Assembly: GCA_015075405.1 (NCBI GenBank)
Contig: JABTUK010000002.1
Location: 930,001 to 994,000 of the forward strand
From: Anaerolineales bacterium
Lineage (GTDB): Bacteria; Chloroflexota; Anaerolineae; 4572-78; J111
Length of the DNA stretch: 64,000 nt
Reading direction: 5' to 3'
This document shows positions 16,523 through 25,500 of this stretch, in pieces. A program made the translations under genes and the position numbers. The notes under the pieces were generated by a model, which did no database searches, was not told the DNA's origin, and saw only the letters and a program-made list of their open reading frames with translations. Positions within the stretch are counted from its first letter, which is position 1, and each line of letters opens with the position of its first letter.

Positions 16523-16560
16523 GAGATTGCTTCGGGCGCAAAGCGCCCTCGCAATGACAT
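16523..16560. repeat. Short dispersed hairpin repeat
   Basis: GAGATTGCTTCGGGCGC, an AAA loop, and GCGCCCTCGCAATGACA form a hairpin-bearing element of a type widespread between bacterial genes. It occupies the gap between convergent genes and may help termination. Confidence 0.65.
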
Positions 16561-16568
16561 AGTTAAGA

Positions 16569-18338
16569 TTACGGCGACAGCCGGCGGTAGCTTCCTTTTT
16601 CACCAGAAGTCAAGGTGAAGGTCATCAGCATATCGCCGGTTGTTTCGTCTTCGACAAATTGGAGTGGGGTAGCCAGGCCAAAGCCGTTGTTGACCACAAA
16701 TTCGTCAGGCTTTTCCGCTTGCATTAACTGCCAGCCGTAGGGGCCGCGCACTGCCCACAAGGTGTTATCATCTCTCAGCTCAACCCGCCAACTCCCTTCA
16801 TAGTCACCCAGATAGGGCGCAACGGTGGCGGGGTCAACCAGGGGGTTAAGGTCGGCTCGAATTGTGGCAATGGCGGCCAAAAATTCATCCCACTGGGTCT
16901 CAAAATGCGTCTCCTGCTCAAACTCAAGCCCGTAGAGCAGGTTCAGCAGATGATAGCGCACACTGTAGCTAAAGCCGGTTGAAATAGTGCGATTGGTCAG
17001 GACTACTAACCCGATGTTGGCTTCGGGAACAAAAGCGATTAAGGCTTTGGAGCCGAGCACGTCGCCGTCGTGCCAGATAACCTGCACCCCTCGGAAATCT
17101 TCAATGAACCAGCCCATGCCATAACTGAGCGTTTTGGTCACTTTGACTGCCGGCTGCCAGGTTTCGGCCAGGTTGGCCGCCGAAACGACACGGTTGCCAT
17201 CGGGGGCGACACCCTCGCCCAGTTCGGTCATGACAAAACGGGCCATATCCAGGGCGCTGGCGTTGACGGCCCCGGCCGGGGCAATGCCGGGGTCGGCGTG
17301 GAAATGGGTGGGGATAACCTCACCGGACAGGGTAAAATCGTGCGGGGTGACGTGATTGGGCTGCGCTTGAACCGCGTCAATGGAGGTGGTGGCGCTACTC
17401 ATGCCGATGGGGTTAAAGATTCGCGTTTGCAGCAGGTCGGTATAGCTCTCGGCCAGATTGCCGTACTGCCCGCCCGCCGCCAGCGCGCCAATGTATCCCC
17501 CTGTCGCCACAATTTGGTTATTGTAATGGTATACATCTCCCGGTGTGGTTACAATCTCCAGCTCGGCCAGCGATGCCATCACCTGCTCGGCGGTTAAACC
17601 GGCCCCGCTCCAAACGAGGTCAACTCGCCGGACGCCACTGCTCATATTGAGCAGGTGCCGAATCTGAATTTGAGGGGTGATCGCCGGATCGGACAGTTTA
17701 AAATCGGGCCAAATCTCCACCACCGGCTGATCCCAGGCCAGTTTGCCTTCATCAACCAGGGTTGCCATAAGCATCGAGGTCATCGCTTTGGTGGTCGAAC
17801 CGACCGGGAAAACCGTTTCCGGTGTCACCGGCTCAGGCTGGCCCAACTCGCGGACGCCAAACCCCTTGGCAAATGCAATTTGATTGCCTTGAACCACCAC
17901 CACTGCCGCCCCAGGGATACGGAATCGTTGGCGGGCCGTTTCAATAAAGGTTTCAAATTCGGCCAGCACTTCCGGGGTGAGCGGTTTTAGTTCGGGCGGC
18001 CCCAGCGAGATACCGCCGCCCAGCAGCCGCTCGGCCTCGGCGGGGCTGGGAATCCAAATCAGTTGCCCGGCGGAGAGTTGGTCGGAATTTTCGATGCGGC
18101 TAAACCGGCTGTCTTGAGCCGCTTTGGTATTGGTTGCCATCTGGATAGCCGGCCAGGCCGCATAGTTCTGATAAAAAGTCTCGGCCAGTGAACTCAAAGT
18201 GTCGGTTGCCTGAACTGTGTAAGCCTGACCTCCTTCCTGCGCTGCCGCCGGGCCGGTTGAGATAACAAACAGAAATAGTATTGATAAAGGTATTATTTTC
18301 TTGGAGTAACCCCAATTTTTTACGAATCCTGACTTCAT
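16569..18338 (-). CDS. Exported LysM plus serine beta-lactamase-like hydrolase
   Basis: 589 residues. A signal peptide (IPLSILFLFVISTGPAAA) is followed by a LysM-like peptidoglycan-binding segment at about 40-97 (AYTVQATDTLSSLAETFYQ, QLIWIP). About 130-480 is a class C beta-lactamase/esterase fold with catalytic Ser181-x-x-Lys184 (STTK), a Tyr-x-Asn-like YNN near 270 and a His-Asp-Gly triad motif near 422 (WHDGDVLG). A C-terminal lipocalin-like tail follows. Such proteins are usually esterases or D-amino-acid peptidases rather than antibiotic resistance enzymes. The LysM domain would hold it at the cell wall. AGGGGG precedes the ATG. Confidence 0.9.
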   Translation of the reverse strand: MKSGFVKNWGYSKKIIPLSILFLFVISTGPAAAQEGGQAYTVQATDTLSSLAETFYQNYAAWPAIQMATNTKAAQDSRFSRIENSDQLSAGQLIWIPSPAEAERLLGGGISLGPPELKPLTPEVLAEFETFIETARQRFRIPGAAVVVVQGNQIAFAKGFGVRELGQPEPVTPETVFPVGSTTKAMTSMLMATLVDEGKLAWDQPVVEIWPDFKLSDPAITPQIQIRHLLNMSSGVRRVDLVWSGAGLTAEQVMASLAELEIVTTPGDVYHYNNQIVATGGYIGALAAGGQYGNLAESYTDLLQTRIFNPIGMSSATTSIDAVQAQPNHVTPHDFTLSGEVIPTHFHADPGIAPAGAVNASALDMARFVMTELGEGVAPDGNRVVSAANLAETWQPAVKVTKTLSYGMGWFIEDFRGVQVIWHDGDVLGSKALIAFVPEANIGLVVLTNRTISTGFSYSVRYHLLNLLYGLEFEQETHFETQWDEFLAAIATIRADLNPLVDPATVAPYLGDYEGSWRVELRDDNTLWAVRGPYGWQLMQAEKPDEFVVNNGFGLATPLQFVEDETTGDMLMTFTLTSGEKGSYRRLSP

Positions 18339-18346
18339 TTTACCCC

Positions 18347-19990
18347 CTAAACAAGCTGCGGGAAGCGAATAGTCGTTACCGCTCCGTGATCGTTATATAA
18401 GCTCACTTTACCCTGCAAGCCCTGCTGAACCAAAGTCTGGATCAGTTCCCAGCCCACGCTGTGACGTTCCAGGCTCAAGACCTCGGCCGGAAAACCCGGC
18501 CCATCGTCACGAAACTCAAACGATACTTCCCCTTGTTCCAATTCAATTCGCACCGAAATACAGCCCAGATCATTCGCAGGCCAGGCATACTTTACGGTGT
18601 TGGTGGTCAATTCATTGATAATCAGGGCCACCGTATTGGCCAGCTTTGGCGCTATCTTTACCGGTGAGGGAGACACCTCAACGGTTACATTTTTATCCAG
18701 CGGCAGCGCCTGCAAAGCTGAATGGATAACTTTGGTAGCCAGTTCGCTCAATAAAATGGGCGACCAGTCGGCGCTGGAGAGGAGCCGGTGAACGGTTGCC
18801 AGGCCGTGAATCCGGCTAATGAGGTCCTGCATGATGGTTTGGTAAACGGTGCGGGCTTCCTCGCTCATATTGTGGCGCTGTTCCAGGTGAAGCAGGCCAA
18901 TAATCGCCGCCAGATTGTTTTTGGTACGGTGATTGACTTCCTGCAACAGCACCGCGCGGGTTTCGGCATCGCGCCGGGTTTGCTCGTATAAACGGGCGTT
19001 CTCGATGGCAATTGTGGCTGTAGCGGCCAGCGCCTCAACTAACATCTGTTCATTTTTAGTAAAGCGATGGGGCTGGGTATCCACCACTTCAAGCACACCA
19101 ATGATTTTCTCTTTAGAGCGCAAAGGCACAGTCAGGATGGATTGGAGTTTTAAATTTAGCGCAGCTTCGATTGCTTTGAAATGGCGCGGGTCGGCCTGGA
19201 CATCTGGCACAATCACACTCTGATCATATTGAACCGTCCAACCAATAATCCCCACTCCTGGCGACAAGCGCCAGCCGCGCAGGTTAGCTCGATGAGCGCC
19301 GGAGGCTTGATGACACACCAATTCGCCGGTTTCAGAGTCAATTAACCAGACCGAAGCCCCAATGACTTCCAGCAAGGGACGCACTTCTTCCAGCAGGCTG
19401 ACCAGAACCACATCCAGTTCCAGGCTGGAATTAAACGCCTGGCTGGCATTATTAATCAGAGCCAGTTCGCGGTTGAGTTTTTGGAGCGATTCTTCGATAA
19501 GTTTGCGTTCAGTGATGTCAAGATGGGTGCCTGTGGCCCGCAAAGGTTGGCCATGCTGATCCCATTCAATCACTTTGCCCCGGTCCAAAACCCATTTCCA
19601 TTCACCCGCTTTATTACGCAGACGATATTCGCACTCATAAAAAGATGTTTGGCCGGTGATATGGGCCTGCCAGGCCTCGCGCAGACGGGCCAGATCGTCG
19701 GGGTGGGTTCGCTCGTCCCACCAATCCAAGCGCAATCCAATTTCATCGGGCGTATAGCCTAAAGTCTCAGTGGCTCGCCGGTTCACAATGATTTCATTTG
19801 TCTGAACATTCAAGTCCCAGATACCCAAATTGGCCCCTTGCAAGGCCAGTTTTAGCCTTTGCTCACTTTCTCGCAAAGCTGCTTGGGTGGCCCTACATTC
19901 GGCGTTGGCGGCTTCCAAAGCCAGGTTTCGACGGCGCAGTTCAACCAGTTCTTCAATCAATTGGGCTTTGCTCTTGTCTTCATCCTTCAT
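18347..19990 (-). CDS. PAS-GAF sensor histidine kinase (HisKA_2 type)
   Basis: 547 residues from ATG 19990, with AGGA upstream; a longer frame to 20113 overlaps the divergent gene and is rejected. A coiled coil (KAQLIEELVELRRRNLALEA) leads to a PAS domain at about 45-170 (GIWDLNVQTNEI; GTHLDITERK), a GAF domain at about 190-330 (VGIIGWTVQYDQSVIVPDVQ), then the dimerisation box with phospho-acceptor His354 (EVNHRTKNNLAAIIGLLHL) and a HATPase domain (INELTTNTVKYAW; FRDDGPGFP). No membrane segment is visible, so it senses a cytoplasmic signal. No adjacent response regulator exists; the receiver-only proteins of this window are possible partners. The gene ends 8 bp before the LysM hydrolase start. 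Confidence 0.95.
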   Translation of the reverse strand: MKDEDKSKAQLIEELVELRRRNLALEAANAECRATQAALRESEQRLKLALQGANLGIWDLNVQTNEIIVNRRATETLGYTPDEIGLRLDWWDERTHPDDLARLREAWQAHITGQTSFYECEYRLRNKAGEWKWVLDRGKVIEWDQHGQPLRATGTHLDITERKLIEESLQKLNRELALINNASQAFNSSLELDVVLVSLLEEVRPLLEVIGASVWLIDSETGELVCHQASGAHRANLRGWRLSPGVGIIGWTVQYDQSVIVPDVQADPRHFKAIEAALNLKLQSILTVPLRSKEKIIGVLEVVDTQPHRFTKNEQMLVEALAATATIAIENARLYEQTRRDAETRAVLLQEVNHRTKNNLAAIIGLLHLEQRHNMSEEARTVYQTIMQDLISRIHGLATVHRLLSSADWSPILLSELATKVIHSALQALPLDKNVTVEVSPSPVKIAPKLANTVALIINELTTNTVKYAWPANDLGCISVRIELEQGEVSFEFRDDGPGFPAEVLSLERHSVGWELIQTLVQQGLQGKVSLYNDHGAVTTIRFPQLV

Positions 19991-20026
19991 CAGAAGTTCC
20001 TGCCTGCGCCAAAGAATAGTTGCAGC

Positions 20027-20035
20027 ATTATAACA
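20027..20035 (-). promoter_or_regulatory. Extended -10 promoter element of the histidine kinase
   Basis: The minus strand reads TGTTATAAT, an extended -10 box 37 bp upstream of the start codon. The -35 region is poor, as is common with extended -10 promoters. Confidence 0.5.
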
Positions 20036-20091
20036 CAATGTCCGGTTAGCAGCTATCCCCTCAATAAAAAGGGTGTATAATGGGTGGGTAT

Positions 20092-20913
20092 ATGAAATTC
20101 CTTTTTTTTCCATTTCAAGGGTTCAGTCATTCCAAGCTCCAACAACGGTTGGCCGGGAAGACCGTGCTCATCACCGGAGCAAGTTACGGCATTGGGGAGT
20201 GCCTGGCAGAAAGTCTGGCTGAGACAGACGCCTATCTGCTCCTGGTAGCCCGCACCACCGAGAAATTGGTGGAAGTGAAAACGCGGATCGAGGCCAGAGG
20301 CGGTCGAGCCGATATTTTCCCTTGTGATCTGACCAACGCCGCTCAAGCGCAAGCCTTGCTGGAAGAATTGCATCGGCTTCCGAATGGAATTGATATTTTC
20401 GTTAACAATGCCGGCAAATCTATCCGGCGCTCTATCTTTGACTCCCTCGATCGCATGCACGATTTTACGCGAACCATGAATCTGAATTATTTTGGTCCGG
20501 TGCAGCTCATGCTTGCCCTTATTCCGGTCTTGGTGGCTCGCCAGGGGCATGTGATCAATATCTCGGCGGTAAATGTGCTTCTGGGGCCGCTGCCCAAGTG
20601 GGCGGCCTATCAAGCCTCGAAAACAGCCTTTGATCAGTGGTTTCGCAGTGTCGCCCCGGAATTAAACGCCCGCGGGGTCAGCACTACCACCCTTTATCTG
20701 CCCCTGGTTCGAACGAGAATGATCGAACCCACCACAGCATACAAAAACATGCCGGCGATGCAACCTGAGCATGTAGCCCACCTTATCTGTCAGGCCATTA
20801 TTTCACGCCGGCGTACCTACGCCCCCTGGTGGCTGATGGCGGCTCAACTGGCTTCTGTCCTTTTTCGTTGGCCCTGGGAAGCGATGTTGAACTGGCATTT
20901 GAGGCAAAAGTGA
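20092..20913 (+). CDS. Short-chain dehydrogenase/reductase
   Basis: 273 residues from ATG 20092 (a first ATG at 20080 overlaps a TATAAT box and is less likely). The Rossmann motif TGASYGIG is at 28-35, NNAG follows, and the catalytic Tyr173-x-x-x-Lys177 pair (YQASK) is present. The N-terminal 20 residues (KFLFFPFQGF) are hydrophobic and the C-terminus has a membrane-type helix (WWLMAAQLASVLFRW), so it may sit at a membrane and act on a lipid-like substrate. An AMP-forming ligase starts 10 bp downstream, so the pair probably activates and reduces a fatty-acid-like compound. Start-site spacing suggests a very short or absent leader. Confidence 0.9.
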   Translation: MKFLFFPFQGFSHSKLQQRLAGKTVLITGASYGIGECLAESLAETDAYLLLVARTTEKLVEVKTRIEARGGRADIFPCDLTNAAQAQALLEELHRLPNGIDIFVNNAGKSIRRSIFDSLDRMHDFTRTMNLNYFGPVQLMLALIPVLVARQGHVINISAVNVLLGPLPKWAAYQASKTAFDQWFRSVAPELNARGVSTTTLYLPLVRTRMIEPTTAYKNMPAMQPEHVAHLICQAIISRRRTYAPWWLMAAQLASVLFRWPWEAMLNWHLRQK

Positions 20914-20923
20914 TAGAGATATT

Positions 20924-22450
20924 GTGCTTACATTGATCCAAAAACTGTATCAAGTGCGGCTGTTAACCCCGGCCGGGTTGCTGCGCCTGTTGGAAGCGAT
21001 CCTGAGCACCGGGGTTAATCTGATGGCCTTGTTGCGCCTCGCGGCCAAATTGCATCCCGCTCGCCTGGCCGTCACCACCGACCGGGAACAGTTAAGTTAT
21101 TTCCAGCTCTGGCAGCAAGCGGAGACGTTGGCCCTGGCCTTGCGCACGGATTACGAGCTTTGCCGCCAGCAAAAAGTGGCGATTATTTGCCGAAATCACG
21201 CAGCGGCCATCAAGACCCTCTTTGCGGTATCGCGGTTGGGGGCGCACGTTTTTCTGCTCAACCCCGAGCTGAGCGCCGGCCAGATTCTGGCCTTGATGGA
21301 CCGGCTACAGTTCGATTTTTTGGTTTATGATGAACAACTGGCCCCGTTGTTTGAGGACGTATCGTTAAAAAACAAATCGCTCCCGGCTTATCATTCCAGC
21401 GGCCCTTCCATAGATCGGCTGTCGTCGCGTTCTGGAGCCGGGAAAGTAACCCTGAGAAAAACAGCAGCGGGCAATCTTGTGGTGCTGACGGGTGGGACGA
21501 CCGGTCAGCCCAAGTCGGTCAGCCGTAAACCTTCTCTGTTCAATTTTCTGCCGCCGTTCCTGGCCTTACTCACCCAGGCTCATCTCGACCGCTATCAATC
21601 GCTTTATATCGCCACCCCCATTTATCACGGTCACGGCCTGGCGTTTCTGCTCATCGGCGTCGCGCTGGGGGCTGAACTGTATTTTACCGAACGATTTGAG
21701 GCGGGGCGAGCCTGCGCGCTGATTGCGGCTCATCAAATTCAGGCAGTAACGGTAGTTCCCCTCATGCTCCAACGGATGCTCAAACAAGGGGCAAACTCAT
21801 TGTCGTCGCTACAGTGTATCATCAGCGGCAGCGCCTTGCTCAGCCCGGCGCTGGCCCAAGAGACCCTCACCCGGCTGGGGCCAAAATTGTTCAATTTGTA
21901 CGGCGCCTCAGAAGCAGGGTTTTGCATAATCGGCACGCCCGACATCATCAGCCGCAAACCGGAGGCGCTGGGCAAGCCTATCCGGGGGGTACAAGCCAAA
22001 ATTATCAATGAGGCGGGCCTGGAAGTGGCTGAAAGTATGATGGGGCGCTTGTGTATTCGCAGCGCCTGGACAACCCAGCGGGAAAAATGGATCGAGACCG
22101 GCGATTTGGCTTATCGAGACGCTGAAGGCGATATTTTTCTGTGCGGCCGCGCCGATGATATGATTGTCTCCGGGGGCGAAAACGTCTACCCGGTTGAACT
22201 GGAAAACGTCCTCCTGCAACATCCTGAGATCGACTCGGTGGCAGTTGTTGGCATGCCCGATGCTGAGTTCGGCCAGCGATTGAAAGCGGTGGTGATAAAA
22301 AAGCCGGACGCCCGGCTTGACCAGGCAGCGTTGCTAACCTGGCTTAAACCGCGTGTGGCCCGCTACCAGATGCCGGCCCTGATTGACTTCCGGGATGAAC
22401 TGCCTTACACCTCTCTGGGCAAACTCGATAAGAAAGCGCTCCGAGAATGA
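20924..22450 (+). CDS. AMP-forming acyl-CoA synthetase/ligase
   Basis: 508 residues, starting with GTG. ANL-superfamily signatures are present in order: phosphate loop TGGTTGQPK, substrate-binding aromatic region PIYHGHGLAF, YGASEAGF, TGDLAYRD, and the C-terminal catalytic Lys in SLGKLDKKALRE. The enzyme would form an acyl-adenylate and then a thioester. The first 40 residues are an unusual hydrophobic lead-in (LLTPAGLLRLLEAILSTGVN). It is in an operon with the SDR. The true substrate (fatty acid, aromatic acid or polyketide) cannot be told from sequence alone. Confidence 0.92.
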   Translation: MLTLIQKLYQVRLLTPAGLLRLLEAILSTGVNLMALLRLAAKLHPARLAVTTDREQLSYFQLWQQAETLALALRTDYELCRQQKVAIICRNHAAAIKTLFAVSRLGAHVFLLNPELSAGQILALMDRLQFDFLVYDEQLAPLFEDVSLKNKSLPAYHSSGPSIDRLSSRSGAGKVTLRKTAAGNLVVLTGGTTGQPKSVSRKPSLFNFLPPFLALLTQAHLDRYQSLYIATPIYHGHGLAFLLIGVALGAELYFTERFEAGRACALIAAHQIQAVTVVPLMLQRMLKQGANSLSSLQCIISGSALLSPALAQETLTRLGPKLFNLYGASEAGFCIIGTPDIISRKPEALGKPIRGVQAKIINEAGLEVAESMMGRLCIRSAWTTQREKWIETGDLAYRDAEGDIFLCGRADDMIVSGGENVYPVELENVLLQHPEIDSVAVVGMPDAEFGQRLKAVVIKKPDARLDQAALLTWLKPRVARYQMPALIDFRDELPYTSLGKLDKKALRE

Positions 22451-22522
22451 GGCGGGTTTCTCATTCCAGAACAATGCAATAGCCTGAGGCAAGACCGTAA
22501 GCAACCGGGGCCGCAGGATGAT

Positions 22523-25500
22523 TCAGTCGCTAATTTTGAACACTCCACCGTCACTGCGGCCAAAAACTTCGGGGAAGTACATCTGCTCGGCGTGGGTAGG
22601 GATGACCCGGTATTCGCCGGGAATGGAGGCCCGCAAAGTGTAGATGTATTCGTAAGTTCCTTTGGGCAGATAGGTGGCAAAGAGCACCGCCTTTTCATCG
22701 CGCAGTTCGCTGTGCGAGAAATAGTTCCAGCCGAAGCCGCGCCTGTTGTCTTCCTCGATCTTGCTCAGCCCGGCCTCCGGTGATTGCGCTACCAGACTCG
22801 TCGTAGCCAGGCTGCTGTCTACCCCTTCGGCCCCGGCTGGAAAGGGGTCTTCGACCAGGACATAATGCAGATCATTGGGCGCGACGATGGTCAGTTTGAC
22901 CTCGATCAAGTCGCCGACATTGGCTGCGGAGATGGCCTTCCGACCCCCTCCCTGACTCTCCCCTTGAGAGGGGAAGGGAGAAAGAAGAGAATACTGCCGG
23001 GAAACATAAATGCCTCGATCCAATGCTTTTACTTCCGCCACCGGTTTGAAAGTGGTCAGGTAAGCCGCGTAGTAAAGGTTGCCCTTACCCTCCCCTTCTC
23101 CCCCCCCGCTTGCGGGGGGGGTGGCATCTCGCTCCACGGCCAGCCGGTTGACCGTATCAGCCAGCAAATCTCCAATCTCCAATCTCAGTTGGGTAGTTTC
23201 AGCAATATTTGCCTGCTCCACTTCCCCCTGCCCCACCTCTGCGCCGTTCAGCGACACATTCCAGGTGTAATCCGCTTCCAACTCGCCGCTGACCGCCATC
23301 CAATCGGTCAGACCGATAATCGCCCAAGCGGTTTCCTGGGTTGTGCTCCAGTGACCACCATTCTGGCGCACACTCATCAGCCAGCGAACTGCCTGGGGCA
23401 GTATTGGCTGGTCAGGTTGAATCCGCGACAGGGCCGCTACAATAATGGCCGTGCTGCGGGTGTCAGTATTCATGGAGTAGTAATCCACCGTCGGCTCTTC
23501 CCAATGCGCCCCGGTGGCGCTGACGATGGCCGCATCGGTCAGGTCGGCCAGCAGAGTCTTAATCTGGGCCGCTTCCGGGTCGGCCAGATACATCGAGAGG
23601 GCCAGGAAAGCCCGGCCAAAGTGATCCAGCCGCTCCCGCTGTTCAAACAGGGCCACGCTGCGGCTCAAATCGCTGGAGCCGGCCTCGGCCATCACGTACA
23701 GGATAAACGCCTGCCGGTTGCCCTGCCAGGGTTCGGCCACATCTTTGGGCGCAATCAGGTTAGCTTCCAGATAAGCCAGGGCCATGTCAATCGTCGTCTG
23801 GTCTACCGTAAACCCCATCCGCCGGGCCTCAACCAACCCCAGCAGCACATAAGCCGTCAGGAAGGGGTCGCTGCTGTCGTTCAGCCACCAGCCCCAGCCG
23901 CCATCCACCTGCTGCTGACTATTGAGCCGCTGCAAGCCTTCATTGACCAAAATGGGTAATTTTTGGGCCAACTCCGGGTTTTCCAACTTCAACTTTTGAT
24001 AAGCCCGGTAAGTGAAGATGTTGGGCAAGAAGCGGCTGACGGTTTGTTCGACGCACTCGTAGGGGAAATGTTCCAGGTAGGTCAGGCCAGAACGGGTGCT
24101 GGCGGCCAGGCTGGGATCAACGTTCACCGTCAGGCTGCCCTGATTGGGATCAAAGCTGCGGGGCAGCGCAATCCCTTCGATGCGCCCGCCCGTCTCGTCA
24201 AGCACGCCGACCGTCGCCACCGTTTCGGGTGTACTCAGGTGATAAATGGGCAGCTCAAAAGCGACGGCATCACCCAGCTCCGCCGATTTCGCGCCCATCG
24301 TCAAACGGGCCACCTGAGCCTCGGCAACGGTGACGTTATAATCCACCCGCACCCGCTCCCCGGCGGCGAGTTCCAGGGGAGTTGTATCACTGGCGGCAAT
24401 GGTTAGACCTTCGGCGGCAAAGCTGGGTTCGACCTCCAACGACTCCTCAGTGTTGTTTTGGATAATCATGCCCAACTTGACCTGATCGCCAACCACCAAG
24501 AAGCGTGGCGTGACCGGCCGGACGAGCAGCGGCTTGCTGCTGACAATCTCCACCCGGCTTTCGCCCACACGGGTATCCGCCCCGGTGACGCCTTTGCCAA
24601 TCATCACCCAGGTGGTCAGGTTGTCGGGCAGGGTGGCTGTAACCGTGCCCTGGCCGTTTTCGTCGGTGACAAAATCGGCCAGCCACAAGACCGTATCGGC
24701 AAAATTCTGCCGCACCGAATCGGGGCCAATCCCGCCATCGCCGCCGCCGCCGCCTTTCTTTTCATCCAACGAACGGTTGATCCGGTCAAGCGCCAGGGTC
24801 AACCCGCTGGATGTTTCCACATTCAGCGACCGCTGCGACCAGAAGGTGCTGAGCAGTTGACCCGGTGTGTCGGGCATCAAGGTCAGCACGGCCTTGTCAA
24901 TCAGCGCCAGCGACAGTTCCGCTTTGACCGGCTGACCTTGCACATCCGTCACTGTCACCTGGTACTCCGCCGTGTCGCCGGGTTGATAAATTTCGTCGGC
25001 AGGCTTGTTGGGCATCAAGGTGATAGTTAGCTCTTTCTCTCTGGGAGTGATCGGCAGGCGCACGTAACCAACTCTAAAAGCTGGCAGGGGATTAGTTTCA
25101 TCCATCCCTTTCATAATCACCACCGACACATAGATATTGGGGATCAACGCCTCGGTGATGGGGATTTGTAGTTGGTCGCTGTTGCTGTCCAGTTGGGTGA
25201 TAAAGTGGTCATACACGTGGCCCCGCTCCAGCGTAACCAGCGCCGTGACGGTCCCGCTGAAAGGATGCGGGACTAAAATGTTGGCCGTATCGCCCACATT
25301 GTACCGCTTCTGGTCCGTGACCAAATCAATCCGGTCGTTATTTTCCTGGCCCCAGTTGACGTACTCCGCCCCGCTGACCCAGATAAAGGTGGCCGAGCGG
25401 ACTTCCTGCCCCTGCGGGTCAATGGCGCGGGCATAGATTTTGTAATTGCCGGCCTTATCGGGAATAAAATTGGCGACTGCCTGACCGGCTTCGTCGGTGG

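Noticed and set aside
16569-18338. Antibiotic-resistance beta-lactamase
   Set aside because: The fold and S-x-x-K motif fit, but the LysM domain, tail and divergence suggest an esterase or peptidase of the cell wall.
19991-20113. N-terminal extension of the histidine kinase (start at 20113)
   Set aside because: It crosses its own promoter box and the divergent SDR gene start; a Met with a good ribosome-binding site exists at 19990.
22784-23959. 391-codon open frame opposite the macroglobulin gene, and many similar long frames over 22.8-30.1 kb and 37-47 kb
   Set aside because: High-GC coding DNA gives long antisense frames; these have no conserved motifs and lie fully inside well-supported genes.
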